In this document: piece by piece, positions 43,358 through 52,570 of the stretch
Position numbering within the stretch: the stretch's first letter is position 1
Layout of the letters: every line of letters starts with the position of its first letter
Assembly: GCF_006965545.2 (NCBI RefSeq)
Contig: NZ_CP041372.2
Location: 558,001 to 622,000, forward strand
Origin: Paenalkalicoccus suaedae
GTDB taxonomy: Bacteria > Bacillota > Bacilli > Bacillales > Salisediminibacteriaceae
DNA: 64,000 bases
Direction of reading: 5' to 3'
The notes under the pieces: generated by a model
Seen by the model: the letters and a program-made list of their open reading frames with translations, nothing else
The model's database searches: none
Told to the model about the DNA's origin: nothing
Program-made: the position numbers and the translations under genes

Positions 43358-44191
43358 CTACTTCGCCAGGTTCAGCTTTATTCTCGTGCCACCGGGATCG
43401 ACGATAGATTGATTCTCCATTTCCTCTCCCATCGTATACACTTCCATGAGGGCCTCTTCGTTAGGGAAAGCTATTTCGATATGAGCAAGCCCGGTCGCAT
43501 TAGATGGTGGAATGGTCGCATCAGTACCTGCCCACGTATTTAGTCCGATGTGATGATGGTAAGATGCTGTTGATAAGAAAGCGGCAGAGTCGCCGTATCT
43601 CGTTACAACCTCAAAACCAACCATTCGGTAAAATTGTTCTGCTTCTTCTAAATTAGCAACCTGAAGATGCACGTGTCCAATAATCGTGTTAGAAGGCAGT
43701 TTATCAAAAGGCTCACTACCTGCTTCCTGCAAGATATCTTCGACATCTAAGCGATTAGTTCCCATAACGATTTGTCCATCCTGCCATTCCCATTTAGCAG
43801 GATCGCGGTCCGCATAAAACTCAATGCCGTTGCCATCTGGATCAGCTAAGTACACAGCTTCACTCACCTCATGGTCCGAAGCCCCTTGTAATGGATATTT
43901 TTTATCAGCGATATGTGTAAGTAATCGTCCGACCGAGGCTCTGTCTGGTAACAGATACGCTATGTGATAAAGACCGGTAGTGTTTGGCTGCCTTTTGGTT
44001 ACATTCTCAGGAGCTACTAAAGTGACTATCGGATTTACTCCATCTACCGTTAATGTGGCAGTTGCTTCACTCTCTTCTAAAATAGAAAACCCCATGATGT
44101 CCGTATAAAAATCTAAAGAACGTCGTAAATCAGTTACTTTTAACGTCACAGCGTGAATGAACGTTGCTGGCGGAGCGTGAAATGTTTTCAT
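43358..44191 (-). CDS. catE: Catechol-2,3-dioxygenase-like VOC protein (CatE family)
   Basis: 277 aa with two VOC modules. The N-terminal one begins HAVTLKVTDLRRSLDFYTDIMGF and carries DPDGNGIEFYAD. The C-terminal one begins IIGHVHLQVANLEEAEQFY and carries HHHIGLNTW. Predicted metal ligands are His in GHVHLQ, His in YHHHIG and a C-terminal acidic residue near DPGGTRIKL. It is most like B. subtilis CatE (YfiE). A 23-bp perfect palindrome upstream fits quinone/catechol-type repression. Monocistronic; no catD partner. Confidence 0.82.
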   Translation of the reverse strand: MKTFHAPPATFIHAVTLKVTDLRRSLDFYTDIMGFSILEESEATATLTVDGVNPIVTLVAPENVTKRQPNTTGLYHIAYLLPDRASVGRLLTHIADKKYPLQGASDHEVSEAVYLADPDGNGIEFYADRDPAKWEWQDGQIVMGTNRLDVEDILQEAGSEPFDKLPSNTIIGHVHLQVANLEEAEQFYRMVGFEVVTRYGDSAAFLSTASYHHHIGLNTWAGTDATIPPSNATGLAHIEIAFPNEEALMEVYTMGEEMENQSIVDPGGTRIKLNLAK

Positions 44192-44216
44192 ATGAACCTC
44201 CTGAAATAGTAAAAGA

Positions 44217-44239
44217 TATACTTACTAATAGTAAGTATA
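44217..44239. promoter_or_regulatory. 23-bp perfect palindromic operator upstream of catE
   Basis: TATACTTACTA, A, TAGTAAGTATA: two perfect 11-bp arms around one base, 26 bp before the catE start. CatR/YodB-type (DUF24) regulators bind such sites; the regulator gene is not in the window. Confidence 0.75.
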
Positions 44240-44241
44240 AA

Positions 44242-44259
44242 CTTGTTTTCTAAAACAAG
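44242..44259. promoter_or_regulatory. Second palindrome beside the catE operator
   Basis: CTTGTTTT (44242-44249), CT, AAAACAAG (44252-44259): perfect 8-bp arms, two bases from the first palindrome. It may overlap the catE promoter. Confidence 0.5.
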
Positions 44260-44371
44260 CAATATTAGTGACATATAACACTTATATTCGTACCACCACC
44301 CGATGACAGGTAAAGCAATATAGTGGTAGAATAGGGCATGTGAAATGACTTAATAGAGGAGTGTCTTATTA

Positions 44372-45298
44372 ATGAGCAAAGTGCTAGTGTTTGGTCACCA
44401 AAATCCCGATACAGATACCATTACATCTGCATTAGTGTATGCAGACTTAAAGCAAAAACTCGGACAAGATGTGGAAGCGGTCCGACTTGGAGAGGTTTCA
44501 GAAGAAACGCAATTTGCCCTTGACGCATTTGGGGTAGAAGCACCTCGACTTGTCGAGAAGGTAGCAAGTGAAGTGGATCAGGTTATCCTAGTTGATCACA
44601 ATGAGCGCCAGCAAAGCGCTGTTGATATTGATGAAGTGCAGGTGCTTGAGGTCATCGATCACCACCGCATTGCAAATTTCCAGACAGAAGCGCCACTATA
44701 TTATCGCGCGGAGCCTGTCGGCTGTACGGCGACGATCTTACGCAAGCTTTATAAAGAAAACGGGGTGGAGATTTCACGTGAAATGGCTGGACTGATGGTT
44801 TCGGCTATTGTGTCTGATACGCTATTGTTCAAGTCCCCTACGTGCACGGAGCAGGATATCGAAGCCGGGAAGGATTTAGCAACAATTGCTGGAATCGACC
44901 TAGATACGTATGGTCTTGACCTACTTAAAGCTGGAGCTAACATGAGTGAAGCGACGGTCGATCAAATTCTTACGATGGATGCAAAAGAATTCACAATGGG
45001 TGAACACGTGGTCAAAATTGCGCAAGTGAACGTGGTAGATGCCAATGACGTTCTCGGAAGAAAAACGGAAGTACTTTCTTCTATGGCAAGTGAGGTACAA
45101 GAGAAAGGATATGGCCTATTTGTACTTGCAGTTACGGACATTCTTTCTAATGACTCCGTTTTATTATCAACTGGCGAGCATGAGTCTGCTGTGGAAACGG
45201 CGTTTGGCGTAAAAGTCGACGATCACGAAGCGCTTTTAGAAGGCGTTGTGTCTCGTAAAAAACAAATTGTCCCACCACTTACTTCAGCATTATCTTAA
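44372..45298 (+). CDS. ppaC: Manganese-dependent inorganic pyrophosphatase
   Basis: 308 aa DHH-family (family II) pyrophosphatase. [10 protein letters not shown] (about 7-16), VDHNE (about 74) and the DHH motif VIDHHRI (about 96) bind the Mn ions; the C-terminal [10 protein letters not shown] holds substrate-binding Arg and Lys. It hydrolyses PPi to drive biosynthesis. GAGGAG site; own terminator. Confidence 0.95.
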   Translation: MSKVLVFGHQNPDTDTITSALVYADLKQKLGQDVEAVRLGEVSEETQFALDAFGVEAPRLVEKVASEVDQVILVDHNERQQSAVDIDEVQVLEVIDHHRIANFQTEAPLYYRAEPVGCTATILRKLYKENGVEISREMAGLMVSAIVSDTLLFKSPTCTEQDIEAGKDLATIAGIDLDTYGLDLLKAGANMSEATVDQILTMDAKEFTMGEHVVKIAQVNVVDANDVLGRKTEVLSSMASEVQEKGYGLFVLAVTDILSNDSVLLSTGEHESAVETAFGVKVDDHEALLEGVVSRKKQIVPPLTSALS

Positions 45299-45302
45299 AA
45301 GA

Positions 45303-45343
45303 TAGACGGGTTTAGAGTGTACTTCTCTAGGTCCGTCTTTTTT
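45303..45343 (+). terminator. Terminator after ppaC
   Basis: AGACGGGTTTAGAG pairs with CTCTAGGTCCGTCT, then TTTTT. Confidence 0.8.
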
Positions 45344-45377
45344 AGAAACATGAAAACTAGTAGAGGTGAATATGAAA

Positions 45378-46142
45378 ATGGCAAAAATAGCTGTAGTTAC
45401 AGGAGTTAGTCGTAGAGAAGGACTTGGAGCTGCTATTTGTTTGGAGCTTGCAAGACGAGGTTATGACATTTTTTTAACGTATTACAGACCGTATGATGAT
45501 CAAATGAGCTATGGCATGGATGAAGATGGTCCGTCAGCAATTTTACAAGATATTGAAGAGCTCGGGCAACGAGCGTCCATGATGGAAGCAGATTTGACTC
45601 AAGTTTCTAACATTAAAAAAATCTTTGCTGAGGTATCGAATGTGTTTGGGGCTCCGGCAACTGCACTGATCAACAATGCGTGCGTATCGGTGAACGATTC
45701 GATAGACTCTATCACCGCTGAGGCATTAGATGAGCACTACGCGATCAATACTCGTGCTGTTACACTTCTTACGCAGGCATTTGTGAAGCAGTTTGAGAAT
45801 GGAAATGGGCGCATTATTAATATAGCAACAGGCTGGAATCAAGGAGGTCGTATGCCCGATGAGCTATCTTATGTCCTGACAAAATCAACTTCGGAGACAC
45901 TCACGCATACACTTGCAACGGTCTTGATGAAGCGCGGTATTACGATTAATAGTGTGGATCCTGGGCCGACCGATACAGGTTGGATGGATGAGCAAGTGAA
46001 GGATGCGCTCACGCCGCTGTTTCCAAGCGGTAGACTGGGAGTTCCGCAGGATGCTGCTAGACTAGTAGGGTTCCTTGTGAGCGACGATGCGCAATGGATA
46101 ACTGGTCAGACGATCCATTCGGATGGGGGATTTAGGGACTGA
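45378..46142 (+). CDS. Short-chain dehydrogenase/reductase
   Basis: 254 aa SDR. VVTGVSRREGLGAAI is the cofactor loop and LINNACVSVND the NNAG-type strand. The catalytic Tyr and Lys are in SYVLTK (about 158-162). The usual Ser is replaced in the IINIATGWNQGG strand (Thr or none). Closest in style to 3-oxoacyl-ACP reductase-like SDRs with an insertion (TYYRPYDDQMSYGMDEDG). The ATG at 45378 gives proper spacing to AGAGGTGA. Substrate unknown. No terminator precedes the array that follows. Confidence 0.82.
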   Translation: MAKIAVVTGVSRREGLGAAICLELARRGYDIFLTYYRPYDDQMSYGMDEDGPSAILQDIEELGQRASMMEADLTQVSNIKKIFAEVSNVFGAPATALINNACVSVNDSIDSITAEALDEHYAINTRAVTLLTQAFVKQFENGNGRIINIATGWNQGGRMPDELSYVLTKSTSETLTHTLATVLMKRGITINSVDPGPTDTGWMDEQVKDALTPLFPSGRLGVPQDAARLVGFLVSDDAQWITGQTIHSDGGFRD

Positions 46143-46176
46143 GGTTTGTTGGTGTGAGTTTGTGGTGTAAAGACCA

Positions 46177-46440
46177 CGCGAAAATGAGGGTGGACTGCGT
46201 ACAAGTGGGAAAACTGCGCAAGTTGAAGGGCGGACTGCGTAGGTTGAAGGCGGAATCGCGTAAGTAAGAGGGTTGATCGCGCGAAACTATGCCTGGACTC
46301 GTACAAGTGGGAAAACTGAGCAAGTTGAAGGGCGGACTGCTTAGGTTGAAGGTGGAATCGCGTAAGTAAGAGGGTTGATCGCGCGAAACTATGCCTGGAC
46401 TGCGTACAAGCGAAAAAACCGCGCAAGTTAAAAACCGAAC
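46177..46440. repeat. 21-bp phased keyword array, word GCGYAAG, 103-bp super-units
   Basis: Keywords such as GCGTACAAG, GCGCAAGTTG, GCGTAGGTTG, GCGTAAGTAAG and GCGCGAAAC lie at 46197, 46216, 46237, 46258 and 46279. The steps are 19, 21, 21 and 21 bp, then 20 bp to 46299, where one base is missing compared with the next copy at 46402. Super-units are 102 and 103 bp. It begins just after the SDR stop, before the permease terminator. Confidence 0.85.
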
Positions 46441-46484
46441 CGCGCTCCCCACCGGCACCACCTCAACCCAAATACCCAAAACAA

Positions 46485-46520
46485 AAAAAGGCGCCGATTC
46501 ACTCACATCGGCGCCTTTTT
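46485..46520. terminator. Bidirectional terminator after the amino-acid permease
   Basis: AAAAAGGCGCCGAT (46485-46498) mirrors ATCGGCGCCTTTTT (46507-46520), with A and T runs on both sides. Confidence 0.92.
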
Positions 46521-46535
46521 TATATCCAAAATCAC

Positions 46536-47219
46536 TTAGCTTTGCCCATACCGTTCGTAACGCTTTTCTAAATAGTTTTGTAAAACAGTCATGGCTGAGC
46601 ATACGGCCCAATAGATTAAGGCGACTAAGATGAACATGGTCATATAATCCATTTCGCGTCCGGCAACTATTCGTGAGAGCTGAAAAATCTCTGGAACGGT
46701 TATCATAGCAGCTAATGAGGACGCCTTAATTAAGTCTAAGAGCACGTTTGTCAGCGGCGGTACAGCAATGCGAGACGCCTGTGGCAAAATAATGCGACGC
46801 ATCATGAGCCAATAGGAGAAGCCAAGTGAGCGTGCTGACTCCCACTGTCCCTTTGGAATCGCGCTAATGGCCGAGCGATTGATCTCCGCCATGTAGGCAG
46901 CGCTATTTAAACTAAAGCCGATGATTGCAGCGGTAACTGCTTCAAACTGAATTCCGATAAAAGGGAATCCAAAATAGAGTAAAAACAAGATGATTAGGAT
47001 TGGTACACCTCGCATAAATGAAATGTACACTCTAGCAGGCCATCGTAGCAGAGCATAATCAGAAGCCCTCGCGATGGCTAATAGTAATCCGATGATAAGG
47101 CCAAAGCCCATGCTGACGAGTGAAATCAGTAGGGTGAGACCGAGTCCGGATAATACGTATGGAAGCGAATCGATCGCAAGCTGTAGGTCAAAAATGTGCT
47201 CCCACTGAACGTCACGCAT
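46536..47219 (-). CDS. Polar amino-acid ABC transporter permease
   Basis: 227 aa, five membrane helices (HisM/GlnP type). The EAA loop is WESARSLGFSYWLMMRRIILPQA (about 145-168). It lies 15 bp after the binding-protein gene, in one operon. No ATPase gene follows: the next element is a terminator. An ATPase must come from elsewhere or be shared. Cystine or glutamine-type substrates are likely. Confidence 0.87.
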   Translation of the reverse strand: MRDVQWEHIFDLQLAIDSLPYVLSGLGLTLLISLVSMGFGLIIGLLLAIARASDYALLRWPARVYISFMRGVPILIILFLLYFGFPFIGIQFEAVTAAIIGFSLNSAAYMAEINRSAISAIPKGQWESARSLGFSYWLMMRRIILPQASRIAVPPLTNVLLDLIKASSLAAMITVPEIFQLSRIVAGREMDYMTMFILVALIYWAVCSAMTVLQNYLEKRYERYGQS

Positions 47220-47234
47220 GGAAAAGCTCCTTCC

Positions 47235-48182
47235 TTATTCGTTCTCTGTTGCTTCTTCGTTTTCCGCGCCTTCTTCTTCGGCACCTTCCTCAAATGGGAA
47301 TGTTACGCCATCATCATCAAATTCGATATCTGGCTCTTGGGAAACATCTTGGCCACCGAAGAATTGCTCAGAAAGCTCCGTAATCGTGCCGTCTTCAAGC
47401 ATTTCTGCAAGTACATCGTTTAAGTTATCACGAAGCACCGTGTTTTCTTGATTCATAATCATTGCTTGGTTGTTTGGGTAGTAGAATAAGTCTGGGTGAA
47501 TGATAACATCGATCTCAGGCAGCGCTTCGATTGCGAGCGACTGAAGATAGAAGTCATTCATGACCGTATCAAGACGGCCGTTTTCGATGTCACGAAGGTA
47601 CGTATCGTTTGTCACGTTCTCATACGTTACGCCTTCCGCTCCGTAGAACTCGGAGATCTGCATGTAGATCGTTGTTGCAGCTCCACCGTGGCGCTTTCCT
47701 TCTAGATCTTCTAATGACTCAATTCCTGAGAGATCATCCGGGCGTACAATCAAGCTACCATAAGAAAATTTATACGGCTCTGTGAAGAGAAAGCTCTGTT
47801 CGCGCTGTGCATTAATGTCGATATCGTTTACAGCAAGGTCTACTTGTCCGCTTTGAATGGATGTAAGCATGCCGTCAAAGCCCATCTCTGTAAACTCGAC
47901 TTCTAAATCGAGTCTGCTCGCTGCTTCACGAGCAATTTCAACTTCAAATCCAGTCAATTCATTGGTGCCTTCTTCGCGGTATGAAGTTGGGAAGAGCGTT
48001 CCGGAAGTGGCGATTTCTAGAACGCCTTCTTCTTGAATATCGTTCCATCTTTCTTCAGCAGCAGATGCCGCATCGTCTGTACCTGCCGTGTTATCGTTCG
48101 TGTTTGTGTCGTTATCTGAGCCACACGCCGCAAGCATGAGCGCAGCAGCGGTAACGGAGCTAGCCTGTAATAGTCGTTTCAT
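47235..48182 (-). CDS. Amino-acid ABC transporter binding lipoprotein
   Basis: 315 aa. Lipobox LAAC at about residue 17-20 (ALMLAACGSD), an Asn/Asp/Thr linker, then the type-2 periplasmic binding fold: LEIATSGTLFPTSY, FEVEIAREAASRL, QVDLAVNDI. The C-terminus has an unusual ~35-residue Glu/Asp tail (GAEEEGAENEEATENE) not needed for the fold. First gene of a two-gene operon. The substrate is probably cystine or another polar amino acid. Confidence 0.87.
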   Translation of the reverse strand: MKRLLQASSVTAAALMLAACGSDNDTNTNDNTAGTDDAASAAEERWNDIQEEGVLEIATSGTLFPTSYREEGTNELTGFEVEIAREAASRLDLEVEFTEMGFDGMLTSIQSGQVDLAVNDIDINAQREQSFLFTEPYKFSYGSLIVRPDDLSGIESLEDLEGKRHGGAATTIYMQISEFYGAEGVTYENVTNDTYLRDIENGRLDTVMNDFYLQSLAIEALPEIDVIIHPDLFYYPNNQAMIMNQENTVLRDNLNDVLAEMLEDGTITELSEQFFGGQDVSQEPDIEFDDDGVTFPFEEGAEEEGAENEEATENE

Positions 48183-48538
48183 TTAAATAAATCCCCCTGT
48201 TTCATGAATTGATTAACAGAAAAAACATAGCATGTAAGTCGGATTAAAGCAACATCTCTGCATGATTTTGCTTTATTAATTTAGCGGGGTAACGGGAAGG
48301 GGAGGATGGAGATAAATTCACCTTTTCATCAGGACTAAATGACTCTTGCCAAACAGGTTTAAAATAGGCACAATATAATAGGACATATATAAATACTTTT
48401 TTCCGAGATGAGCAAAAAAAGAGAATAAAATTTATTTTTTGTATACACTAAAAAACAGGTTAGAGTTTTGCCGAATAGGGGTATCTTCCGAGAAGAGACA
48501 CCTATATGCAGAAATTCACCAGAAGGGGACTGGGTGAC

Positions 48539-49096
48539 ATGGCTCGACATAAGACAATTGATCAGCTTCAAATATTTACTGCAACGGAGGAGCTTATTTT
48601 AGAATCGGGCTATGCAGGATTTCACTTCAAGTCGCTTTCGGAGAAATTAGGTGTCGCTAGAAGTACCATTTATAATTACTACACGAATAAAGAGGAGCTA
48701 GTTACAGACTTTATGCTACATATGCTCCAGCAGGTAGTAACAAAAATGGATACGGTACACGAGCATGAGGAGCCGATACGAGCAATGATGGGACTTTGGG
48801 CAAAGTATGCGAATATGCATCAAATGCTACAAATCATGCCATACATTGATCGTAAAGCATCGCCGAAAGTGGAACAAAATGCGAAGCGAATGTTTATTAT
48901 GCTTGAAGAACTGCGTAACAAGATAGAAGGAGTGGTAAAGGAAGAACAACGAAAAGGGAATATCCGTCAGGACGTTCAGCTTGGAACGTTAGTATCGATC
49001 ATTATGAGTACTGTTCAAGTACCAGTCGCAAATCGTTCCGAAGATGAATGGACGAACGACGTTTTTAATGTCTTAATGCAAGGGCTTAAGGCATAA
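48539..49096 (+). CDS. TetR-family regulator of the RND pump
   Basis: 185 aa. The HTH is at residues about 15-50 (FTATEELILESGYAGFHFKSLSEKLGVARSTIYNYYTNKEEL). The C-terminal ligand domain is unassigned. The ATG at 48539 gives a standard TetR N-terminus; an upstream ATG at 48506 is also in frame. It lies 54 bp before the RND gene, with a TGACAC/GTGTCA palindrome between them. Probably a drug-responsive repressor. The 48183-48505 gap holds AT-rich promoter DNA only. Confidence 0.85.
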   Translation: MARHKTIDQLQIFTATEELILESGYAGFHFKSLSEKLGVARSTIYNYYTNKEELVTDFMLHMLQQVVTKMDTVHEHEEPIRAMMGLWAKYANMHQMLQIMPYIDRKASPKVEQNAKRMFIMLEELRNKIEGVVKEEQRKGNIRQDVQLGTLVSIIMSTVQVPVANRSEDEWTNDVFNVLMQGLKA

Positions 49097-49112
49097 TATT
49101 TTTGCATTAAAA

Positions 49113-49126
49113 TGACACAAGTGTCA
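49113..49126. promoter_or_regulatory. TetR-type operator candidate before the RND gene
   Basis: TGACAC, AA, GTGTCA: a perfect 14-bp palindrome 25 bp before the RND start codon. Confidence 0.5.
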
Positions 49127-49150
49127 CGAAGATGAAGAGGGGGAATCACC

Positions 49151-52100
49151 ATGTTTGATACAGTCATCAAGCGACCAAAAATCACGATGATGTTTGTGCT
49201 TATCTTGACTATTGTAGGAGCTTTAACATTATTCCAGCTCCCACAACGCGAAATACCTGAATTCACATTTGATATAGGGACGATTTCAACACCGTACCCA
49301 GGTGGAGCTCCTGAAGAAGTAGAGCAACAGGTAACGGTACCTATTGAGAATGCGATCGATTCTATAGAAGGAATTAGTGCAATCAATTCGGTCTCGACGT
49401 CCGGATTTTCTAACATTGTCTTAGAGCTTGAGGATGGTGTTGACTCAGCACGAGTGTTTACAGAGGTCCAACAAGCTGTCACACAAACGTCTGGGAGCTT
49501 GCCAGACGCAGCGCTTACTCCTGAAGTATCGCAGGCGTCTGCATTAGGTGGGTTATCTAGCTATCATATTTTAGGGGATAGCCATGACGACCTATACGAG
49601 CTCCGCGACGAGATCGCCGAGTGGCAGGAGGAAATTGAGTCGATTCCTGGCGTTGATCGAACGGACGTGAAAGGATTCCCAGATCAGCGACTATTGATCA
49701 ATATCGATTCAGAAGAGCTGTTTGGAAATGGTCTGCAGATCCCTGACGTCTTTAATGGGATTGAAGGGGAGCTTGCAACGCAGCCACTAGGTGTGCAGGA
49801 GGTTTCCAATCAAAACGTGCAGCTTGAGCTATCCACGCTCGCTTCGTCAGAAGAGATTGAAGATATCTTTATTGGGCTAAATCCAGAGGGAGACTCTATT
49901 TACTTGCAGGACATTGCGACTGTAGAGCTTGAGAATGAGACACCTGAGGATATTGTCACGTTTGAAGACACACCAGCGTTATCTTTCACGATTTTCCCAG
50001 GTCCTGGAGAGAATATTCCGGCCCTTGGCAATCGCGTCGATGAGCGGATGCAGACGCTCGCGACAGATTTACCTGAGGAGTTCACGTTAGATCTCTTCTA
50101 TACGCAGGAAACAATTGTAACAAAGGTAATCGGAGACCTGTCTCTATCCTTTGGACTTGCGGTGCTGTCGGTTATCGTCGTAACGCTATTAGGGTTAAAT
50201 ATTTCGTCAGCGGCAATCGTCGCTTTAGCAATTCCGTCGTCAGTTTTAATCGGGTTAATCCCACTACCGTTTTTAAGCGTTGATTTAAACCAAATTTCCA
50301 TTATTGGACTAATTATAGCACTTGGTATTTTGGTTGATGACGCCATTGTAGTAGGCGATAATATCCGCAATAAATATCGCGAAGGGATGAATCCAGTCGA
50401 GGGTGCTTTAGAAGGTAGCCGTGAAGTGCGTGTTTCTATTATCACTTCGACCTTAGCGATTGTGTTTACTTTCCTACCACTTGTATTTATTTCAGGCGGC
50501 AACGGGGACTTTATTCGTGCTTTACCAACCGTGCTAATTTCAACAATTATTGCATCAACGATCATTGCACTTACGTTCGTTCCTATTTTCCTTACTTGGA
50601 GAAGAAAGAAGCAGGTGAGAAAGAAAGGGAAGAAGCGTCGAGGAAATTCTGATGGTCTTGTTGGTAAACAATTTAATTCACTTGCAGATTGGTACAGCCA
50701 CACGGTGCTACGAAAGGTAGTCAAAAATCCGTGGAAGGTATCGATCGCTGGTCTTGCGTTAACATTTAGTTTTTATGCGCTCATTCCATTTATTCCGGTG
50801 GAGTTTTTCCCGAGCACGGATCGTGATGAAGTAACAATCGATGTCACGTTACCCGCGGGGACTCCGATAGCCGAGACGGAGCAGACGTTGCTTTCAATGC
50901 GTGATTTCGTGGTTTCTCAAGATGAGTTCGTGTATGAGAGCTCGGTGTATGCTGGCGGTGGGCTGCCGCCGATCTTTGGGGATGGCCTAGAGAACCCGGG
51001 TGAGACGACGGGTAGCATTTTGCTACGTGTGGATCGCGAGAGTCAGTCGGCGGAGGAGACGATCGATCGTTGGACGAGTCCTCTTCAAGAGGAATACCCG
51101 GATGCGGTTGTCGAGCTTTCGACGATTGAGGCGGGACCTCCAGTCGGTGCACCGATCGCGATTACACTTCAGGGGCCGGACATTGAGGAGCTTGTCTCTA
51201 TCAGTAATGAGCTCCAGTCTGAGATTGGTGACTTGCCAGAGAGCGGCACAGTTCGTGATGATATCGGGCAGCTTCGTCCGACAATTGTCTATGAGCCAAA
51301 CCGTCCTGCTCTTGAGGAAAATCAGTTGACGCTAGCAGACATTAGTGAGCAGATTGGTCTTCGTACAGAGGGCATTCCGTTTATGACCTTCCAAACGGCC
51401 GAAGAATCGGTTGATCTACAGCTAACACTTGATCGAATCGAAGCGGGTGAGGAGCTAGACCTGTCACAGATTGAGATTCCTAGCCAAGCGCAAGCAGAAG
51501 GTCCACCAGAAATTGTGACACTTGAAGAGCTTGTGGACCCAGTAGAAACAGAAGAGATTCCACAAATTCTTCGTGAAGACGGCGTGCGTACAGTCGTCGT
51601 TCGTGTCTTCCCTGGAGAAGGAGACGCAGCGGAGCTTGAAGCAAACATTGAGGAAATTACTGACCGCGTATCAAGCGAGATTTCCGAAGACTACACGGTA
51701 AGTTTAGGTGGAGAGACGGAGGCGCGCTCCGACTTTATTATTGAGCTTGCGATTCTCTTTATCTTTGTTGTCTTCTTAATTTATATTTTGTTTGCGATCC
51801 AATTCTACTCATTAACGATTCCTTTCTTAATCTTGATTACGGTGCACATTGCCGCATCAGGAGCGATAGTCGGTTTATTTATTACTCAGACGGGGCTAGG
51901 ATTTACCGCCTTGATGGGTATCGTCTCCTTAGCTGGGATCGTTGTACGTAACTCGGTTGTTCTACTTGAGTTCATCAAGCAACGACGTAAGGATGGTTAC
52001 GAGCTAGAGGATGCAGTTATCGAAGCAGGACGTGTTCGACTTCGTCCAATCCTATTAACGGCATTAACGGCTATTGCAGCCTTAATCCCGGTTGCATTTA

Positions 52101-52222
52101 GTGGAGACGTGCTGTTTGTACCACTTGCGATTTCGATTATTGCAGGTTTAATGTTCTCGGCTGTATTGACTGTCATTTTAGTACCGTCGATTTATATGGC
52201 GTTTGCCAAGAAGGCTCAGTAG
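49151..52222 (+). CDS. RND-family multidrug efflux transporter (SwrC/YerP-like)
   Basis: 1023 aa with the 12-helix RND layout: helix 1 (TMMFVLILTIVGALTLF), a large outer domain, helices 2-6 from about 320, a second outer domain, and helices 8-12 at the end. The proton-relay Asp pair is in GILVDDAIVVGDN (about 395). Gram-positive RND pumps of this type (SwrC) export surfactin and other amphiphiles. No membrane-fusion protein is present, as expected. Divergent acidic composition. TetR upstream. Confidence 0.88.
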   Translation: MFDTVIKRPKITMMFVLILTIVGALTLFQLPQREIPEFTFDIGTISTPYPGGAPEEVEQQVTVPIENAIDSIEGISAINSVSTSGFSNIVLELEDGVDSARVFTEVQQAVTQTSGSLPDAALTPEVSQASALGGLSSYHILGDSHDDLYELRDEIAEWQEEIESIPGVDRTDVKGFPDQRLLINIDSEELFGNGLQIPDVFNGIEGELATQPLGVQEVSNQNVQLELSTLASSEEIEDIFIGLNPEGDSIYLQDIATVELENETPEDIVTFEDTPALSFTIFPGPGENIPALGNRVDERMQTLATDLPEEFTLDLFYTQETIVTKVIGDLSLSFGLAVLSVIVVTLLGLNISSAAIVALAIPSSVLIGLIPLPFLSVDLNQISIIGLIIALGILVDDAIVVGDNIRNKYREGMNPVEGALEGSREVRVSIITSTLAIVFTFLPLVFISGGNGDFIRALPTVLISTIIASTIIALTFVPIFLTWRRKKQVRKKGKKRRGNSDGLVGKQFNSLADWYSHTVLRKVVKNPWKVSIAGLALTFSFYALIPFIPVEFFPSTDRDEVTIDVTLPAGTPIAETEQTLLSMRDFVVSQDEFVYESSVYAGGGLPPIFGDGLENPGETTGSILLRVDRESQSAEETIDRWTSPLQEEYPDAVVELSTIEAGPPVGAPIAITLQGPDIEELVSISNELQSEIGDLPESGTVRDDIGQLRPTIVYEPNRPALEENQLTLADISEQIGLRTEGIPFMTFQTAEESVDLQLTLDRIEAGEELDLSQIEIPSQAQAEGPPEIVTLEELVDPVETEEIPQILREDGVRTVVVRVFPGEGDAAELEANIEEITDRVSSEISEDYTVSLGGETEARSDFIIELAILFIFVVFLIYILFAIQFYSLTIPFLILITVHIAASGAIVGLFITQTGLGFTALMGIVSLAGIVVRNSVVLLEFIKQRRKDGYELEDAVIEAGRVRLRPILLTALTAIAALIPVAFSGDVLFVPLAISIIAGLMFSAVLTVILVPSIYMAFAKKAQ

Positions 52223-52265
52223 AGGAAAAGCTACTTAATAATGTAGTTCAAATTCTAAAACCTTC

Positions 52266-52401
52266 GGTTCTCCTGCGCTCTCGGCTGGCGCTTTCCAGAG
52301 GAGCTTGTTCAACTATTTTAGCCGTCCAGTGGCCGGTTAAAAGGATTTTCACTACGCGAAAGTGCTCCTCTAGGAGACTCCAGCCTACGCTCCGGAGAAC
52401 C
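52266..52401. repeat. Structured repeat-like element C (long imperfect hairpin)
   Basis: Nested perfect pairs: GGTTCTCC (52266-52273) with GGAGAACC (52394-52401), GGCTGG (52283) with CCAGCC (52380), AGAGGAGC (52297) with GCTCCTCT (52364), and TTTTAGCC (52317) with GGTTAAAA (52335, one wobble). The ending CTACGCTCCGGAGAACC recalls a repeat I believe is common in Bacillaceae. Probably a non-autonomous repeat or a structured 3' UTR of the RND gene. Confidence 0.65.
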
Positions 52402-52403
52402 AA

Positions 52404-52442
52404 AGGGGAACGGTGTTTACACGACATCGTTCCTCTTTTTTT
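52404..52442 (+). terminator. Terminator after the RND gene and element C
   Basis: AGGGGAACG (52404-52412) pairs with CGTTCCTCT (52428-52436; one G-T pair), then eight T. Confidence 0.8.
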
Positions 52443-52483
52443 ATGGATTAAAAAGGGCTAAGAGCGTGATTGCTTAAGTGCTA

Positions 52484-52542
52484 ACTAATTGGATGCAGCT
52501 CTTCGAGCTTGAGTTGCTAAAGTGCTAACTAGCTTCATTCAG
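52484..52542. repeat. Two copies of TTGCT(T/A)AAGTGCTAACTA
   Basis: Nearly identical 18-bp words lie 44 bp apart (GTGCTAAC at about 52490 and 52534). The spacing is about two 21-22-bp steps, so it may be a minimal keyword array, but two copies prove little. Confidence 0.35.
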
Positions 52543-52570
52543 TTCTGCTAAATGATGAGGGTTCGAGGAG

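Noticed and set aside
46106-46426. Minus-strand frame through the 46177 array
   Set aside because: It arises from repeat periodicity; it has no start signal and overlaps the end of the SDR gene.
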